From: Leptidea sinapis
Taxonomy: Eukaryota > Arthropoda > Insecta > Lepidoptera > Pieridae
Assembly: GCF_905404315.1 (NCBI RefSeq)
Contig: NC_066273.1
Span: forward strand, 6,076,001 to 6,140,000
Length of the DNA: 64,000 nucleotides
Direction of reading: 5' to 3'
Positions 1 through 12,205 of the stretch are shown in pieces. Under the pieces are notes generated by a model. It was not told the origin of the DNA, did no database searches, and saw only the letters and a list, made by a program, of their open reading frames with translations. The first letter of the stretch is position 1. The number at the start of each line of letters is the position of its first letter. The translations under genes were made by a program, and so were the position numbers.

Positions 1-164
1 AATGAGAAATGAACTTAAATAATTTAATATTTACTTATTTATTATTACAATGAAATATGCTCAATTCATCATTTTATTTGAAATTTATAGCTATATTCTA
101 TTTATTATGAATTCCATTTATAAATTAATAAAATTCCATATAAAAAGGTTTTTATGATCCTATA

Positions 165-335
165 AAAACCTCTTTCAACCCAAAAATTCTGAGTGGCACT
201 ACAATTGTGCTTGTCATTTGCCCAGCAATTTCACTAGCTACGGCGCCCTTCTGACCGAAACACAATAATGTTTACACAATACTTTGAAATCTAGCCGGCA
301 TCCTGTGTAAAGGAGCCTCCCACTGTTAATATGTA
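165..335 (-). repeat. interspersed repeat family A, partial
   Basis: Partial reverse copy of a roughly 300-bp family seen about 16 times in this window. In the forward sense it starts near CCAGTGGGAGGCTCC, runs through CCGGCTAGATTATGGG and a GCCGCTCAG hairpin, and ends with a run of A after GTCCCTTATTTTCAT. No protein is encoded. It looks like a SINE or LINE 3' end; the class is not known. Confidence 0.7.
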
Positions 336-879
336 TTTATATATTTAAAATCTAAATGTTTAATATTTTTAAATGGATGTCCAATGAAGTAAATACACAT
401 AAATAATCAGGTTTTCTTTAATTGAATGTGTCGAAGACGGTGTGAAGCGTGGGCAGTTGTTACAAATTATTGACCATTGTTAAAGTTGGGCGGGCGTGAT
501 ATTTTTGCCGACGCAAAATTTAAAGAAATTTAAAAAAACATTACGTCATTGTAACTTAAGTAGCTCATTTAAATACCTACCTCACATAAATTAAAAGCTA
601 ATGTCATAATATGCTACATAACGAGCAAGGTAAGGCTAAACATTGATTCTTAAACTAATACCTCAAATCGTTGATTTTTTATGTATATTATATTTCATTT
701 CAATTCTTATACATTCGTTTATTTTTGTTAGGAAGCTCATTGTTGCTCAGCGGGCAATGGAGAGGGCTATGCTCGGAGTTTCCCTGGCAGATCGAATCAG
801 AAATGAGGAGATCCGTAGGAGAAAAAAACAAAGTCACTGACATAGCCCAAATTATTGCGATACTGAAGTGGCAGTGGGC

Positions 880-1102
880 ACGGCACTTAGCTCGATGGAC
901 AGATGGCCGTTGGGGCAGTAAAGTCCTCAAATGACGAATACCGAAAGAAGCAGTGTTGGTAGGCGCCCCACAAGATGGACCGACGATCTGGTCAAGATCG
1001 CCGGAGTAGGTTAGATGAGGGCAGCGCAGGACATGATCGTCATGGCATGATCTTTGGAGGAGGCCTTTATCCAGCAGTGGACGTCTTCCGGCTGAAATGA
1101 TG
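880..1102 (+). mobile_element. RTE-like LINE, 3' end of RT ORF
   Basis: Decayed reading of the C-terminus common in lepidopteran RTE elements: a WQWA-H-AR start, then RWGSKVL and RWTDDLVKIAG, ending in ATGATGATG. Stops and frameshifts are present. Related pieces lie at 2150-2295, 7215-7320, 26925-27120, 30385-30650 and 46155-46440. Confidence 0.7.
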
Positions 1103-1339
1103 ATGATATTCGTTTTTTTTTGTCATGTATGTTATGTTTTTTTTAAATGTAATGTAGTAAAATTATAAATGGCATCATACAACAGTTCTGAAGGCGAAGT
1201 AATGAATTTTATGCAGAATTAAAGATTTGCGCCACATACTATGGAGTTTTGAACTATATGCTTCCCTTGTGCATTAAATATAACCATTAGAATGATAGCA
1301 CTCATATAAATAATTTGTTTTTAATGCAAGACCATGCTA

Positions 1340-1692
1340 TTTTTTGTATAAAAATAAGGGACGAGATGAACAGGATGTTCAGCTGATGGTAATTGATAGG
1401 CCCTGCCCATTACAATGTAGTGCCGCTCAGGATTCTTGAAAAACCCAACAATTCTGAGCGGCATTACAATTACGGTCGTCACCTTGAGACATCTTTTTTT
1501 TATGAAAATAAGGGACAAGACGAGCAGGACGTTCAGCTGATGGTAATTGATACGCCCTGCCCATTACAATGCAGTGCCGCTTAGGACTCTTGAAACCCCC
1601 AATAATTATGAGCGGAACTACAACTGCGCCTATCACCTTGAGACAAGATATTAAGTCTCATTTGCCCAGGAATTTGTTCTGCCTTCTGCCTT
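1340..1692 (-). repeat. family A repeat, two tandem partial copies
   Basis: Two reverse copies side by side (about 1345-1500 and 1500-1690), each beginning at its A-tail end with AATAAGGGAC and reaching the GCCGCTCAG hairpin. Confidence 0.75.
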
Positions 1693-1696
1693 TGAA

Positions 1697-1945
1697 TTGA
1701 GGCAGCGCACCTCTCATGGTGAGAATTCCGAAGAGTACTCTAGCCCCGAGCCTGCCAAAGCAGTTGTGAGGCCTACAATCGCCTATGCCTCCATTGTGTG
1801 GTGGAACAAAACCAACCACAAAACAACAGAAGACAGGCTAAACAGCCTGCAGAGACTTGCCTGTATGTTGGTAACCGGAGTCATGACGTCCTCTCCAAGT
1901 GCGGCCTTTGAGGCTATGCTTAACCTACCGCCTCTTCCACTGTAA
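1697..1945 (+). mobile_element. RNase H-bearing LINE, RT C-terminal fragment
   Basis: Open reading PTIAYASIVWW to LNLPPLPL matches the segment between RT and RNase H in R1/I-type LINEs (a pair of Trp, then LQRLACMLVTG). It is cut from its downstream RNase H part by about 350 bp that include an RTE-like fragment at 2150-2295. Confidence 0.75.
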
Positions 1946-2149
1946 ACAGCTGCTTGTAAAAAACTTGCTGTATAAATACAGCAAGAGGCGAAGACCAGCA
2001 TGCTGTGGGCAATCGCCCAGAGGGAGTCATGTAACTGGATGTCGCAAGCACTTAGGACTCTAGAAGACTCCGTTTTCCAAGACTATATACTAGGCATGAT
2101 ACTCGATCAAATAACTCCACAATTAACAACTGTCGAACATTATACTGTG

Positions 2150-2295
2150 GAACTACCGTTGGGGCAGTAAAGTCCTCAAATGACGACCACGTACCGAAAG
2201 ATGCAGTGTTGGTAGGCGCCCCACAAGATGGACCGACGATCTGGTCAAGATCGCCGGAATAGGTTGGATGAGGACATGATCGTCATGGCATGATC
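2150..2295 (+). mobile_element. RTE-like fragment inserted in LINE
   Basis: TTGGGGCAGTAAAGTCCTC followed by the ACAAGATGGACCGACGATCT block shared with 905-1045 and 30458-30560. It separates the RT and RNase H pieces of the surrounding LINE. Confidence 0.7.
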
Positions 2296-3256
2296 TTTCC
2301 TTCTAGGGACGACTGGATGAACAACAAAGTCTCGTGGAAGGACGGGAGCCTCTTATGGTTCACCGATGGATCCAAAATGGAAAATGAAGTTGGCTGTGGA
2401 GTCTATGGAGAACGCCCAAGGTTTAAATCCAGCATAAATCTGGGATTTGCCTCCATATTTCAACCTGAGGTATACGCCATTTTAGAATGCACAGAAACCA
2501 ATATCCAAAAAGGGTTTAAATCCAGCATAAATCTGGTATTTGCCTCCATATTTCAACCTGAGGTATACGCCATTTTAGAATGCACGGAAACCAATATCCA
2601 AAAAGGCTACTTCAACCAAAACATATACATTCACTCTGACAGTCAGGCAGCACTGTTGGCTTTAGACGGAGACTTGATTGCGTCAAAATTAGTCAAAAAC
2701 CCCACTGACTGCCTAAACACATTAGGTCTAAAAACAGAGGTCCCAGGGCATGCCGGAATCATAGGCAATGAAATGGCCGATGAGCTTGCAACAGCTGCAG
2801 CTAAAGCAGTCCAATACGTTCCGGAACCTATTTGTGGACTGCCTAAGAGCGCCATTCGTAACACCGTCATGTCAACTAGAAGCACTCAAACGCTGGAGCA
2901 ATTTAACAGGTTTAAACCATTCTAAAGCACTGATAAAGGCTTTCAAAAAAAGAAATGCGAATGAAGCCCTATCATTGAGCAGGAAAAACCTATGCATACT
3001 CACCAGGATGCTGACTGGGCACTGTCGCCTAAATAAGCACCTCTGTGTGGTCGGAATAAAAAACGAAAGATCTTGCAGATTTTGCCTTGAGGCCGATGAA
3101 ACGCCTCTTCATCTCCTCTGCAATTGCGGCCCACTAATGCATAAGCGTAACACCATCCTTGGCGATTATACCCTACTCCTAGATGCTGTTTGCAATACTC
3201 GCGTCAAGAAGATACTGCGGTTCATAAACGCGGCAGGGCTTGACGACGAGCTATAA
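2296..3256 (+). mobile_element. LINE RNase H domain and C-terminal zinc knuckle (R1/I-like)
   Basis: RNase H motifs in order: FTDGSK, PEVYAILECTE, HSDSQAAL and GHAGIIGNEMADELA, giving the D-E-D-D set. The 31-residue block around the glutamate is duplicated in tandem. A frameshift near 2898 moves to the frame that carries RWSNLTGLNHSKALIKAF and the CRFC-HLLCNC zinc knuckle, ending at a stop at 3256. A dead remnant. Confidence 0.85.
2421..2606 (+). repeat. 93-bp in-frame tandem duplication
   Basis: The unit starting GTTTAAATCCAGC at 2421 recurs at 2514 with only two or three base changes; both encode FKSSINL to NIQKG (31 residues). Confidence 0.92.
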
Positions 3257-3469
3257 GTATGAGTGGTGAACACAATAGTTCAATTCTGGACCCAAACAGG
3301 ACTAGGCATATAGCCACTGACCTCCAGTTTAATATATAAATTGTTACAAACTTTAATACCATGGTTAGCATCCGGACTACCATTCCGTGTGTGGTATTTA
3401 AGGAACTTTCTTCTCCGTGCTACAATACTTTAGAACGAGCTGCCATAGGTTATATTTGAGGTTCAATTG

Positions 3470-3600
3470 GATCTCAAAAATCACAATATGGCAAGGTCCT
3501 ATAGAGGCAGGCCTATGACAAGATGGAAGGACGAACTAAAGAAAATAGCCGGACTTTCTGGATACAAAAAGCTCAGGATAGAGACTGTTCACACACTCAG
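3470..3600 (+). mobile_element. LINE C-terminal fragment, RTE-related
   Basis: RGRPMTRWKDELKKIAG resembles the RGRP-RW-DD-AG end of endonuclease-RT LINEs, as at 37126-37380. Decayed. Confidence 0.5.
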
Positions 3601-3754
3601 GGGTTCCTGTACAATAGTAAAAATTTATCTACTAACAAAATCAAACAAATAATAATACTAAGTGTTTATTTATTTTCTATTAAAAATTAAATAGAACTAT
3701 TACTAAACTTTATAATAAAACTAACTGAGTAACAGATACTGTTTAATTTTTTTA

Positions 3755-4080
3755 TGATAATACGAAACGAGCAGGGCGTTTAGCTGATGGTAATTGATAC
3801 GCCCTGCCCATTACAATGCAGTGCCCCTCAGGATTCTTGAAAAGCCCCAAAATTCTGAGAGGCACTACAATTGCACTCGTCACCTCTCAAGGTAGTGTCT
3901 CAACTTATGTCTCAACATAAGATATTAAGTTTCATTTGCCCAGTATTTTCACTATCTACGGCGCCCTTCAGACCGAAGCACAGTAATGCTTACACATTAC
4001 TGCTTCACGGCAGACATAGGCGCCGTTGTGGTACCCATAATCTAGCCGATATCCTGTGCAGGAGCCTCCCACTGGTAAAA
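3755..4080 (-). repeat. family A repeat
   Basis: Near full-length reverse copy, from ATGATAATACGAAACGAGCA to GGAGCCTCCCACTGG. Confidence 0.8.
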
Positions 4081-4108
4081 TTAATTATTTTAATTTATTT
4101 TAATTATT

Positions 4109-4391
4109 TTAATCGGGATTACTTCATCTAGTGCTGTTTAGTCTAACTTGAGAGATAGGATAGTATTTATTTCGATTTGGGAGCCATAATTATTTTTATT
4201 TCCAATATTTGTATTGTATGGACATATTTTCTATTAGAGAACTTATGAACGCACGGTTTGACAGTTCTGCTGTGAAGCAATTTCATTATAACAACAGGTA
4301 GCATATTTTACGAAATAATCCATGATGTTATAAAATCTTATTGACAAATTCATAAAAAACAGTATTTTATTTATTCTGTCGGGTCAGCTAG
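4109..4391 (+). mobile_element. Helitron (non-autonomous), 5'-truncated
   Basis: Shares its body (GGATTACTTCATC, GAGAGATAGGATAGT, CGCACGGTTTGACAGTTCTG) with the complete copy at 38896-39288 and ends GGGTCAGCTAG, the CTRR-type 3' end. Confidence 0.7.
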
Positions 4392-5480
4392 TAACATATA
4401 ATAAACTAACTTGACTTTACTAGAGTTCTTTCGTACGTATTGGGTACAAAGTTCCGACCTTATAACACTCAAAATATAGTTGAAGCATATAAATTATAAA
4501 TGATTTATAATATTATCTCCAAACAGCTTATTAAGTATTCAATGCTGTCATTTAACTATTGACTGTGTCCGCAATATCGCATTTACATTTTAACCGAAGC
4601 ATGCCGCCGAAAGAAACCTCAACTGATTGCTAAAAAATGTCTAAACATTCGAAAATCAACCAAGCAACCCACGCAAGAGAAACGAAAAATCAATCTTATG
4701 TCATAAAGAATAAAGGCGTTTCGCTATCTAGTGATATCTCCATAAGACGCTATAGTTTCTCTATATAGTTGCACGGGGCCGAGATCGGCGCGCGCGCATT
4801 CAGTTCTGACCACTACTGTGCATTTCCCACGGGTTGCTTGTGCTGTCCCCCTCACTCGATATAACTGTCTCGTTCCCTCTTGATGAACTACCGCTTTCGT
4901 TAAACGAAGCACACCCACACACGGTGTTGGTATTCAGATGGTTCCGACTTTCTGTACCCAAGCATAGATTACTTCGTCTGCTTTGTAGAAGAAATTCTGT
5001 TACCGAATACTTTAGTTAGTTTGATCTTTAAATAGGGAAGACTAGGATACGTCATACGTCTGATAGCCATCATAACAAACCTTCCTGATCTTGTTGTAAA
5101 TGAATTTCGTTAAGTAATTTAACGTAGTCTTAAAGCTATAAAATAAATTTATTTTTTATGACAGCCATGAACCGATGAATTTGTAATCAATTTACTGTAA
5201 GTAGGTGATCACCCCATCTATTATAATAATTATGAGGCGACTTTGAAGTTGATTTTAACTTCTAACACCGTGAAGACTCACAAGTCGTTCCTGAAACATT
5301 TTATGTTTGATCCGTCCGTCCCTCTGTCAGCTGGCTGTATTTCATAAACCACATCAGTTAGACAACTGAAATTTGGACCGAGTGTGTATTTCTGCTATAA
5401 CTTATAAATTATACAAAAAAAACAGAAAAGTATTTTCAAAGTGCATACTGTTTAGTTTATTCAGTAGGTACATTCGTACA
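4392..5480. other. intergenic, no feature recognised
   Basis: AT-rich unique-looking DNA. Short open frames exist on both strands but show no motif. Confidence 0.5.
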
Positions 5481-5486
5481 GAATCC

Positions 5487-5790
5487 CACCAGTGGAAGGC
5501 TCTTTTGCGCAGGATGCCGGCTAGATTATGGGTATCACAACGGCGCCTATTTCTGCCGTGAAGCAGTAATGTGTTAACATTATTGTGTTTCAGTAAAATT
5601 ACTATGATTAGGGCAAATGAAACTTAACATCGTATGTCTCAAGGTGACGAGCGTAATTGTAGTGCCACTCAGAATTTTTGGGTTTCTCAAAAATCCTGAG
5701 CGGCACTGCATTGCAATGGGCAGGGCGTATCAGTTACCATCGGCTAAACACCCAGCTAATCTCGTCCCTTATTGTCATAGAAAAATCCTC
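5487..5790 (+). repeat. family A repeat
   Basis: Forward copy from ACCAGTGGAAGGCTC to CGTCCCTTATTGTCAT, with both internal hairpins recognisable. Confidence 0.8.
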
Positions 5791-6226
5791 CGTGTACCAG
5801 TCTGACTCGAACTTGACTTGTTTTTCGGGCAAGATGGGCTCGTGTATCAAACAATAGTCCCTTGGCTTCACTTTTACTACATCTATAAGAAATGCTGATG
5901 CCCCACACGCCAGCGCCAACCCTTCTAGATTCCATTGAAAGCGAGGGAATACTATGAGAGAATCCTGGACTTCGTCGATATCAATATCGTCTCATTTTTT
6001 TATGGAACAGGAGGACAAATTAAAGATAAACAATTGCTATTTCGCAAAGTCGGAACACCAGAGCACATACTGTCATCTTTTTAGAAGCGAGGACGCACTT
6101 TTTAGGGACAACTTTCGTATCAACCTGGACACAACGCGTAAGAAAATTTATTCTGCAGTTGAATTTAGGTGGAAGAAAGTGTAATTAAAACCACAAAATT
6201 TACTTTTTTGCGTCTTACTCGTGTAA

Positions 6227-6419
6227 CGGCCGTTTTCAATAACGTATCTCTAGTTGCGGATACATTGCTCTCACCGTTTAATGACAAGAGCTTATCTATC
6301 CATAGTTATAGTCCAATGCTTTATGTCGATAGGTTATTGAAATTAGTAATCGTAAAAAAATTGATTTATCTATCTCTAGTAAGTTAAACTTAGGATAGAT
6401 AGGTTATTGAAAACGGCCG
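6227..6419. mobile_element. 193-bp MITE, TAA target duplication
   Basis: Terminal inverted repeats CGGCCGTTTTCAATAAC / GTTATTGAAAACGGCCG are exact, flanked by TAA at 6224-6226 and 6420-6422. The 3-bp TAA duplication suits PIF/Harbinger. No coding capacity. Confidence 0.85.
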
Positions 6420-6661
6420 TAAGTAATTTAGTATTTGACGTTTGAGTATTTTTGTTGCATCAATTTGTATATAGGTATTGTATTTGAAATGATTAGTAAA
6501 TTGCATTAAAAATAAGAACTTGTAATACCAAATCTGTTTTGAAAAGAGCAAGTTTTTTGCTCGTTCTTCTCTAAGGAAATCTGCGTTCCGAATGAGCTGT
6601 ATGAAAAAAATTACATATTTCAAGTGTAGTATGATTTACCTATGAAATAATAGTATATTAC

Positions 6662-6908
6662 GCACCAAGGGAGAAAAGTAGGTCATTTTCACAATGGCAG
6701 TGTCCTACTTATCTCACGTGGTGCGTATACGATATTTTTCCCACCTGGATGAACAGTTAAATTTTAGTCCCTGGTACGAAGAACAAAAGGCATATTTTAT
6801 TTACATAAAAAAAGGCGTATTGCCGGGAGAGAATCGGCCATTTTTGTCCCTCGTACCAGGCACTAAAAGACAGCTTTTCATTGAGGTGGGAAAAAATATT
6901 TTTCATTG
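6662..6908. repeat. palindromic element
   Basis: Long imperfect arms: TTTTTCCCACCTGGATGAAC near 6736 pairs with TTCATTGAGGTGGGAAAAA near 6877, and CCTGGTACGA with TCGTACCAGG. A 71-codon open frame across it is a by-product of the palindrome. Confidence 0.6.
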
Positions 6909-7214
6909 ATTGAATATGAGAAACTTACTGCATTACGACTTGTTAGTCAAATTTATAGTATGAAATCACATTCATTACGCCAATAGGTACCTACTTACTG
7001 TTCCCGGTTATAACATTTTACCCTTTACCTTTTTTACGATTTGTTTCCATATCATTCTGTAACTGTTGAACTTTTCTATGAGAAAAATTGATGAGATGAA
7101 GAAACAAGCACCATGTTCACCTGACAGTAAGTGCTACATTGCATTGCAGCGCTGCTTAGGATTCTCGAATAATCCAATATCAAAGCGGCACTGCGATTGC
7201 TTTCATAACTTTGA

Positions 7215-7320
7215 GACATTTATCATCATTTCAGCAAGAAGATATTGCTGGACAAAGGCCTCCCCAAAGATCGCCATAATGATCGGTCCTGCGCTGCCCT
7301 CATCCAACCTATTTGAGACA
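7215..7320 (-). mobile_element. RTE-like LINE tail fragment
   Basis: Starts at the TCATCATTTC tail end and contains AAGATCGCCATAATGATCGG and CTGCCCTCATCCAACC, shared with 26930-27010 and 46155-46250. Confidence 0.6.
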
Positions 7321-7709
7321 TTACACATTAAGAATCATTAGCAGTGTCTCTTCAACTGATATACAAGCAGTGCCTTCACGCAGCTGTCTGACAGCAGAAC
7401 ATGTCATTTTCCACGAAAAACCGCATCGTGGGTTTGACTCGTTGTCTTTTCTGCTGTGAAATCCACTTGGAGATTGATTTAACAGCTTTGTTAACATAAT
7501 CATCTATATTCCCGCCCATTCAAGTTTTTATTGGTAGAAACTCACGATTCTTTCTTTGTGTATCAGTACATCTTTAACACCACCAAGTATCAACTGAAAA
7601 TCAATGTAGGAATCTGAAAAAAATATTGAAACACGAATTCCGCGACGGACAAAAGAGTGTTCAGTTACCAAGGTTATAAATACCAAAAAAAAATAGTAAC
7701 CAAAGAGTG

Positions 7710-7878
7710 TTAAGTAATCACCACCACCCGCATTTTCCTACGACATCAGAGGAATCGAAGGTGCGTTGCCAGCTCTTATAAAAGTGTACGTGCTTTTTTG
7801 ATAGTACGCATATCGGACTGGAGCACCGCACAAGGAAGATCATTTCATAGTTTGGTTGCACGTGGAAGGAAGTTTCTG
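7710..7878 (-). mobile_element. Jockey-like LINE 3' end
   Basis: Reverse copy of the 3' end (ACCACCACCCGCATTTTC, GAGGAATCGAAGGTGCGTTG), running directly into the family A repeat at 7880. Confidence 0.65.
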
Positions 7879-7879
7879 A

Positions 7880-8110
7880 AAACCGAGTGGGAGGCTCCTT
7901 TGTAAACGTTGCCGGCTATATTATGGGTACCACAACGGCGCCTATTTCTGCCGAGAAACAGTAATGTGTAAACATTATTGTGTTTCGGTCTGAAGGGCGC
8001 CGGAACAAGTGAAATTATTGGGCAAATGAGACTTAACATCTTATGTCTCAACGTGACAGGGCATATCAATTACCATCAACTGAACGTCCTGCTCGTCGTG
8101 TCCCTCCCTA
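7880..8110 (+). repeat. family A repeat, internally shortened
   Basis: GTGGGAGGCTCC to TTAACATCTTATGTCTCAACG, then directly to CATCAACTGAACGTCC; the segment with the GCCGCTCAG hairpin is deleted. Confidence 0.75.
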
Positions 8111-8619
8111 ATTTAAAAAAAAAAACGAACTGTGAAGGAACACTAGATATTATCATACACGAAATAAAATAGATTATAAATAAACTTTTGTTTAAAATTA
8201 TTTTGTCAGTCAATCATCAATCCGTTAATAACATGAAGTTATTTTAAAATATGTTTACGTCTCCGAATCCCGATGCCTCAGGACATAGGTATACAAAATT
8301 CCTATCACATTCCTAATTAGGGCAAAAATTCTGTGCAACGGAATGATTAGCTGGAATTCGTATTAGCGATCACCTAATTGGAGCTATTTTTGCGTCAATC
8401 TCGCGATCGAATGTGCCGCTTACAGCGTTTAAGTATTATTAAATGTTTTCGATAGATTTTAACTTAAATAGGTGTATTATTATCTGAGAGTGTACTTTGT
8501 TACAACGGTTTTTTAAGGAGAAATCTTTATATATTAATTTAATCTAATCTTTATCTTAATCTAAATCTTTATATATTATTATTTATTAAATAACAATCCC
8601 GCTTGCCTCCTAAGGTAGA

Positions 8620-8760
8620 AAGAAAGAAATCATTTATTCAATTCGGTGAAAATGATACTTTTGATTGTCAAAGATAATACCGCCACTTCGGAAAATTTGA
8701 GCCTCATTGCCACTCTTTTTAATCTATATTTACTGTTTCAGCATTTTACATTATATTTTG
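8620..8760 (-). mobile_element. CR1/L2-like LINE 3' UTR fragment
   Basis: Reverse copy of the 3' UTR whose forward sense contains GTGGCAATGAG and GACATT-ATAAGTGTCAT; compare 31860-32090. Confidence 0.5.
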
Positions 8761-9141
8761 GTAAATTATTATTATTTGTATCATTTTTATCTATTGTTTT
8801 AAATTTGAATAGCCTATAAAAAAAACTTCTGATTATTTTTTCAAATTTGTATTGTTTTATTAGAAAGGTTGAACTTTGTTACATTTTCGATTGTTTCGGG
8901 TTGAATCTCTTCAATGGCAACTTCGATTTCACTAGTCAACGCTTTAATTGTCTCTGGATAATTTGCGTAATATTTATCGTTAATGGTTCCCAACAGAAAA
9001 TATTCCAAAAGGCTCAAATCACAGCTTCAAGCTCCTATTCAAAATAGAATATAATATCACTTATTGGAAGTCAAAAACTACCCATTCGAAAAAGTAAAGT
9101 AAGTTTTTAATATTTCCCAATTTTGTTAAAGCATATACCTA

Positions 9142-10097
9142 GTCTTGCCATAAATACTGAAACGGAGAAAATTTCTATTACAAATAATATTTATTACTTT
9201 TACCGTGTGTGACGTGTAGTCCCCATCTTAATCCATTGGATTATGATTTATGGTCAGTTTTAGAGAATACGGCTTGCTCTATACGCCATCATAATTTGGA
9301 GCCACTAAAACAATCCGTACGATTGGCAGTGAAGAATTTTCCCATGGAAAGAGTGCGTGCGTCTTTTTTTTTTTTTTTTCATTTATTGCAGTAGCCTTTA
9401 CAAATTTCATGAGTACAGTCTGCCAAACTACGTAAGTAGTTTGTCGGCAGCAGCTCTCGTGCAAAGATAATACTAACAATAATAAATACAATACTAACTA
9501 TACTACTTACAATAATACTAAATTTACACTATTAACCTAAAACTACTATTAAACCTAATGTACAGCATTAAACTTATTTCTTATTGTTAATTAACACGGC
9601 ATAGTAAAGTTAAAATTATAAATGAAATATTAAATAAACTTATACTAAATTAATTTCATGGGCACAGTGAGAGATAATGTTTTGTAAGAATTTGTTTAAG
9701 GTGATTTTTAGAGGAAACATCTTTTAGCAAATCCTGTGGCAGTTCATTTATGACAGTGGGCACTATCCAGCGTTTTTCTCTTTTCCCATAGTAGTTCTTA
9801 ATTTTGGGGATAACTAAATTGTCTTTCTTTGACAAACGAGTTGGGTATGTATGCTTAATTTCTATTTTATAATCATTGTCTTGATAGTGTTCAGTCATTA
9901 TTACTAATTTAACTTTTGATAACTGGCTTCAACGTTTAAAGGACTGTATTGCAGCCAATGGAGACCAATTGGTATAAGGTTTTTACATTTAAAATAGATT
10001 TTTGTATTTATGTATTAAGTAAACTAACACACTGTAAAAGTAATAAATGTTATTTGCAATAGATTTTTTTTCTTTGTTTCAGTATTTATGGCAAGAC
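9142..10097 (+). mobile_element. mariner element, deleted, with LINE insertion
   Basis: Inverted termini GTCTTGCCATAAATACTGAA (9142) and TTCAGTATTTATGGCAAGAC (to 10097), each flanked by TA. Only the end of the transposase remains: SPHLNPLDYDLWSVLEN from 9218, which holds the third catalytic Asp region (DxxLW-type), up to VRAS at about 9360, then WLQRLKDCIAANGDQ after the insertion. Most of the N-terminal transposase is deleted. Confidence 0.9.
9363..9930 (-). mobile_element. LINE 3' fragment inserted in mariner
   Basis: A 17-base T run at 9363 is the poly-A tail of a minus-strand insert. The insert reads HTYPTRLSKKDNLVIPKI to NHLKQILTKHYL, a LINE C-terminus. The mariner frame resumes just beyond 9930. 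Confidence 0.75.
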
Positions 10098-10376
10098 TAC
10101 AAATATATTTAGTCCTTAATACTATTAGTTTGCTTGTCTTACGGCATAGGCCTCCTCAGGATTTTTGCGTGTTGTCCAAAGCTGTTCTTTTGAACGTTGG
10201 TCCAGCCACTTTTTTAAAGTCGTCTAAGTGGAATAGTTAAAGGATGGATAAAAAAAAAGTAACCAGCAGTTCTTTACCTATTGTTTTAGCATTTAATATC
10301 ACTTCATTCAGCAAAAAGGAACCCATTTTTATGACCTGATATATATAGTCTCGAATGACCTTCTATCAGAGAGAGA

Positions 10377-10690
10377 TGACACCCCAGTATCAGCTCCAAT
10401 CATTTGACGGCGTGCAGCGTAGAGCTTCTCATTGGCAGGGATCCAATGCTCTGTGAACAACTAGATCACTAGGTGGAGATGTCGCTTCATTGTGGCTTCC
10501 ACCACATTTATAACGGGAAGTGTTCCGAAGGGCTGTTTGATATGATTCCTACCGCTCGTTTGTCTTCCTCTTCCATAAGAAAGCATTGTGAAGCGATTAC
10601 ATCTGCCCCTATTCTGGTCAACCACGACCACTCTGTCAAGAGGGTATCGACCGAGATGAATATTAGGTAAGTTTGTAAATCCACATCCAT
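10377..10690 (+). mobile_element. Jockey-like LINE C-terminus, decayed
   Basis: Traces of FDGVQRRAS, GGDVASL and GKCSEGLFDMIPTA, the same protein as at 13214-13780 and 40740-41150, broken by stops and frameshifts. Confidence 0.65.
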
Positions 10691-10754
10691 CCATCCTCTT
10701 AACCTCCTTTACGTATAACAACTTGAACGATGAACCATCTCACGTCAGATCGAG

Positions 10755-10797
10755 CACGAACAGATTACCCGATCATCAAACAGGTAATCTGTTCGTG
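10755..10797. repeat. perfect 15-bp hairpin
   Basis: CACGAACAGATTACC at 10755-10769 and its exact complement at 10783-10797, loop 13 nt. Not a known gene. Confidence 0.8.
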
Positions 10798-10799
10798 GC

Positions 10800-11855
10800 C
10801 AGTGTATTCTTTACAAGAAGTAAAGATTATGGGCCTTGGATATTTACAGGCTGACGCCATAAGGTACATTCACTATTCACATTTTTTCATATCTCAGCAG
10901 GTGGCACAATTAATAGCCAACCGCCCATGAACATTGGCAATACTAGGGGTTAAGATGTGCGCCGGTCTTTGAAGTGGCAGAAGGCTTGGTCTTATCTTGA
11001 TATTTCTTTAGCCGTATGATTTTGGGAATACTGCAGCCGACAAATCATCTCAGCTCCACAAATTGGCTGGGTGAGAACTTCGGCGTGACGTGATTGCCGC
11101 TGGTGAACGGCTTCTGGTTTTGTCCTGAACAATTTCGTCGTACACTCCCCATCATAACATTTTTTGGCATAAGATGCAAAGAGACCCATATCTGAATACG
11201 AATTTCTTCTCATCACAATACTTAATAATCAAGCTGATTGGAGATAAGTTAGTACAGGGGAGCAGTGACAGTTAAGGGAGTGTTCTCAAATCGAAGAGAC
11301 AAACCTGTCTTCTAAGGGTTGAACAGGACTAAATTAAGCCGCACCCTACTAAGACATTACATTCCCGTTCGATTTATATTGTTCTCTGTTAATATTTAAA
11401 GAAAATACTTTAACATTAAAACGCTTGTACCTAATTGTAATTTTATATTTACATGAGAATTTTGCATAACTGTTTTACGTATAAAAGTTACATTTTTATT
11501 ATTATTATTTTATTTAATCCGACATTTTCTGACCTAAGCAGAGCACGTAGATATTCAGGGGGAAAATAATATTATAAAATGAAAACTAATGTAAAAATAG
11601 TTATAATATTGATTGATGAATTGATGATAAGTTATCACCTTAATGGATTACAACGACGTCTGATCTGATGTTGATTATTTTGAGTTGGAGCACTGCAACG
11701 GGGAAATTATACAAATTGTGGGAAATTGCACAAAATTGAGATAAATTCATGAGTCGTTTATAACGTGCACAATTTTGATGTTATGTAACATATTCTCAGA
11801 ATCACTGAACAAAACTAACCGAAATCAGTCGTTTTGTCAGGACAGCCTTTTAAAT
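10800..11855. other. intergenic, no feature recognised
   Basis: No motif or gene recognised. A minus-strand open frame at 10992-11216 has no recognisable similarity. Confidence 0.4.
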
Positions 11856-11918
11856 CAATTATGTCCAAAATCGCAGCTTTATTGTCAAAGCCGTGATATT
11901 ACAATTTCACTAGTGATA

Positions 11919-12160
11919 TTAGTTATAATAAAACGGTAGATTGTCAATCGACTTCATATCTTACAATTTAACGGTCAGGTTTTAGTGACATTGTAATTTC
12001 ACGGGTACACTATAGTGATATTGTAAGGCAATTATTAAATATTTAAAGTATTTTGACTGTAATTTTACTGGTCGTTAGTTTATGAGGCAGTTTCTGATTG
12101 GTCTGATTCTTGTGATGTCGAATGAAATCGATTGACAATCTACTGTTTAATTATAACTAA
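11919..12160. mobile_element. MITE with about 37-bp inverted ends
   Basis: TTAGTTATAATAAAACGGTA at the left pairs with TACTGTTTAATTATAACTAA at the right, and the homology continues through GATTGTCAATCGA. A related block without the right arm lies at 25590-25735. Confidence 0.75.
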
Positions 12161-12205
12161 ATGAAATGATACTATCACAACTTTGACAATACATATACCT
12201 ACGAC

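Noticed and set aside
6694..6909. 71-codon gene in the palindrome
   Set aside because: The frame spans both arms of an inverted repeat and shows no family similarity.
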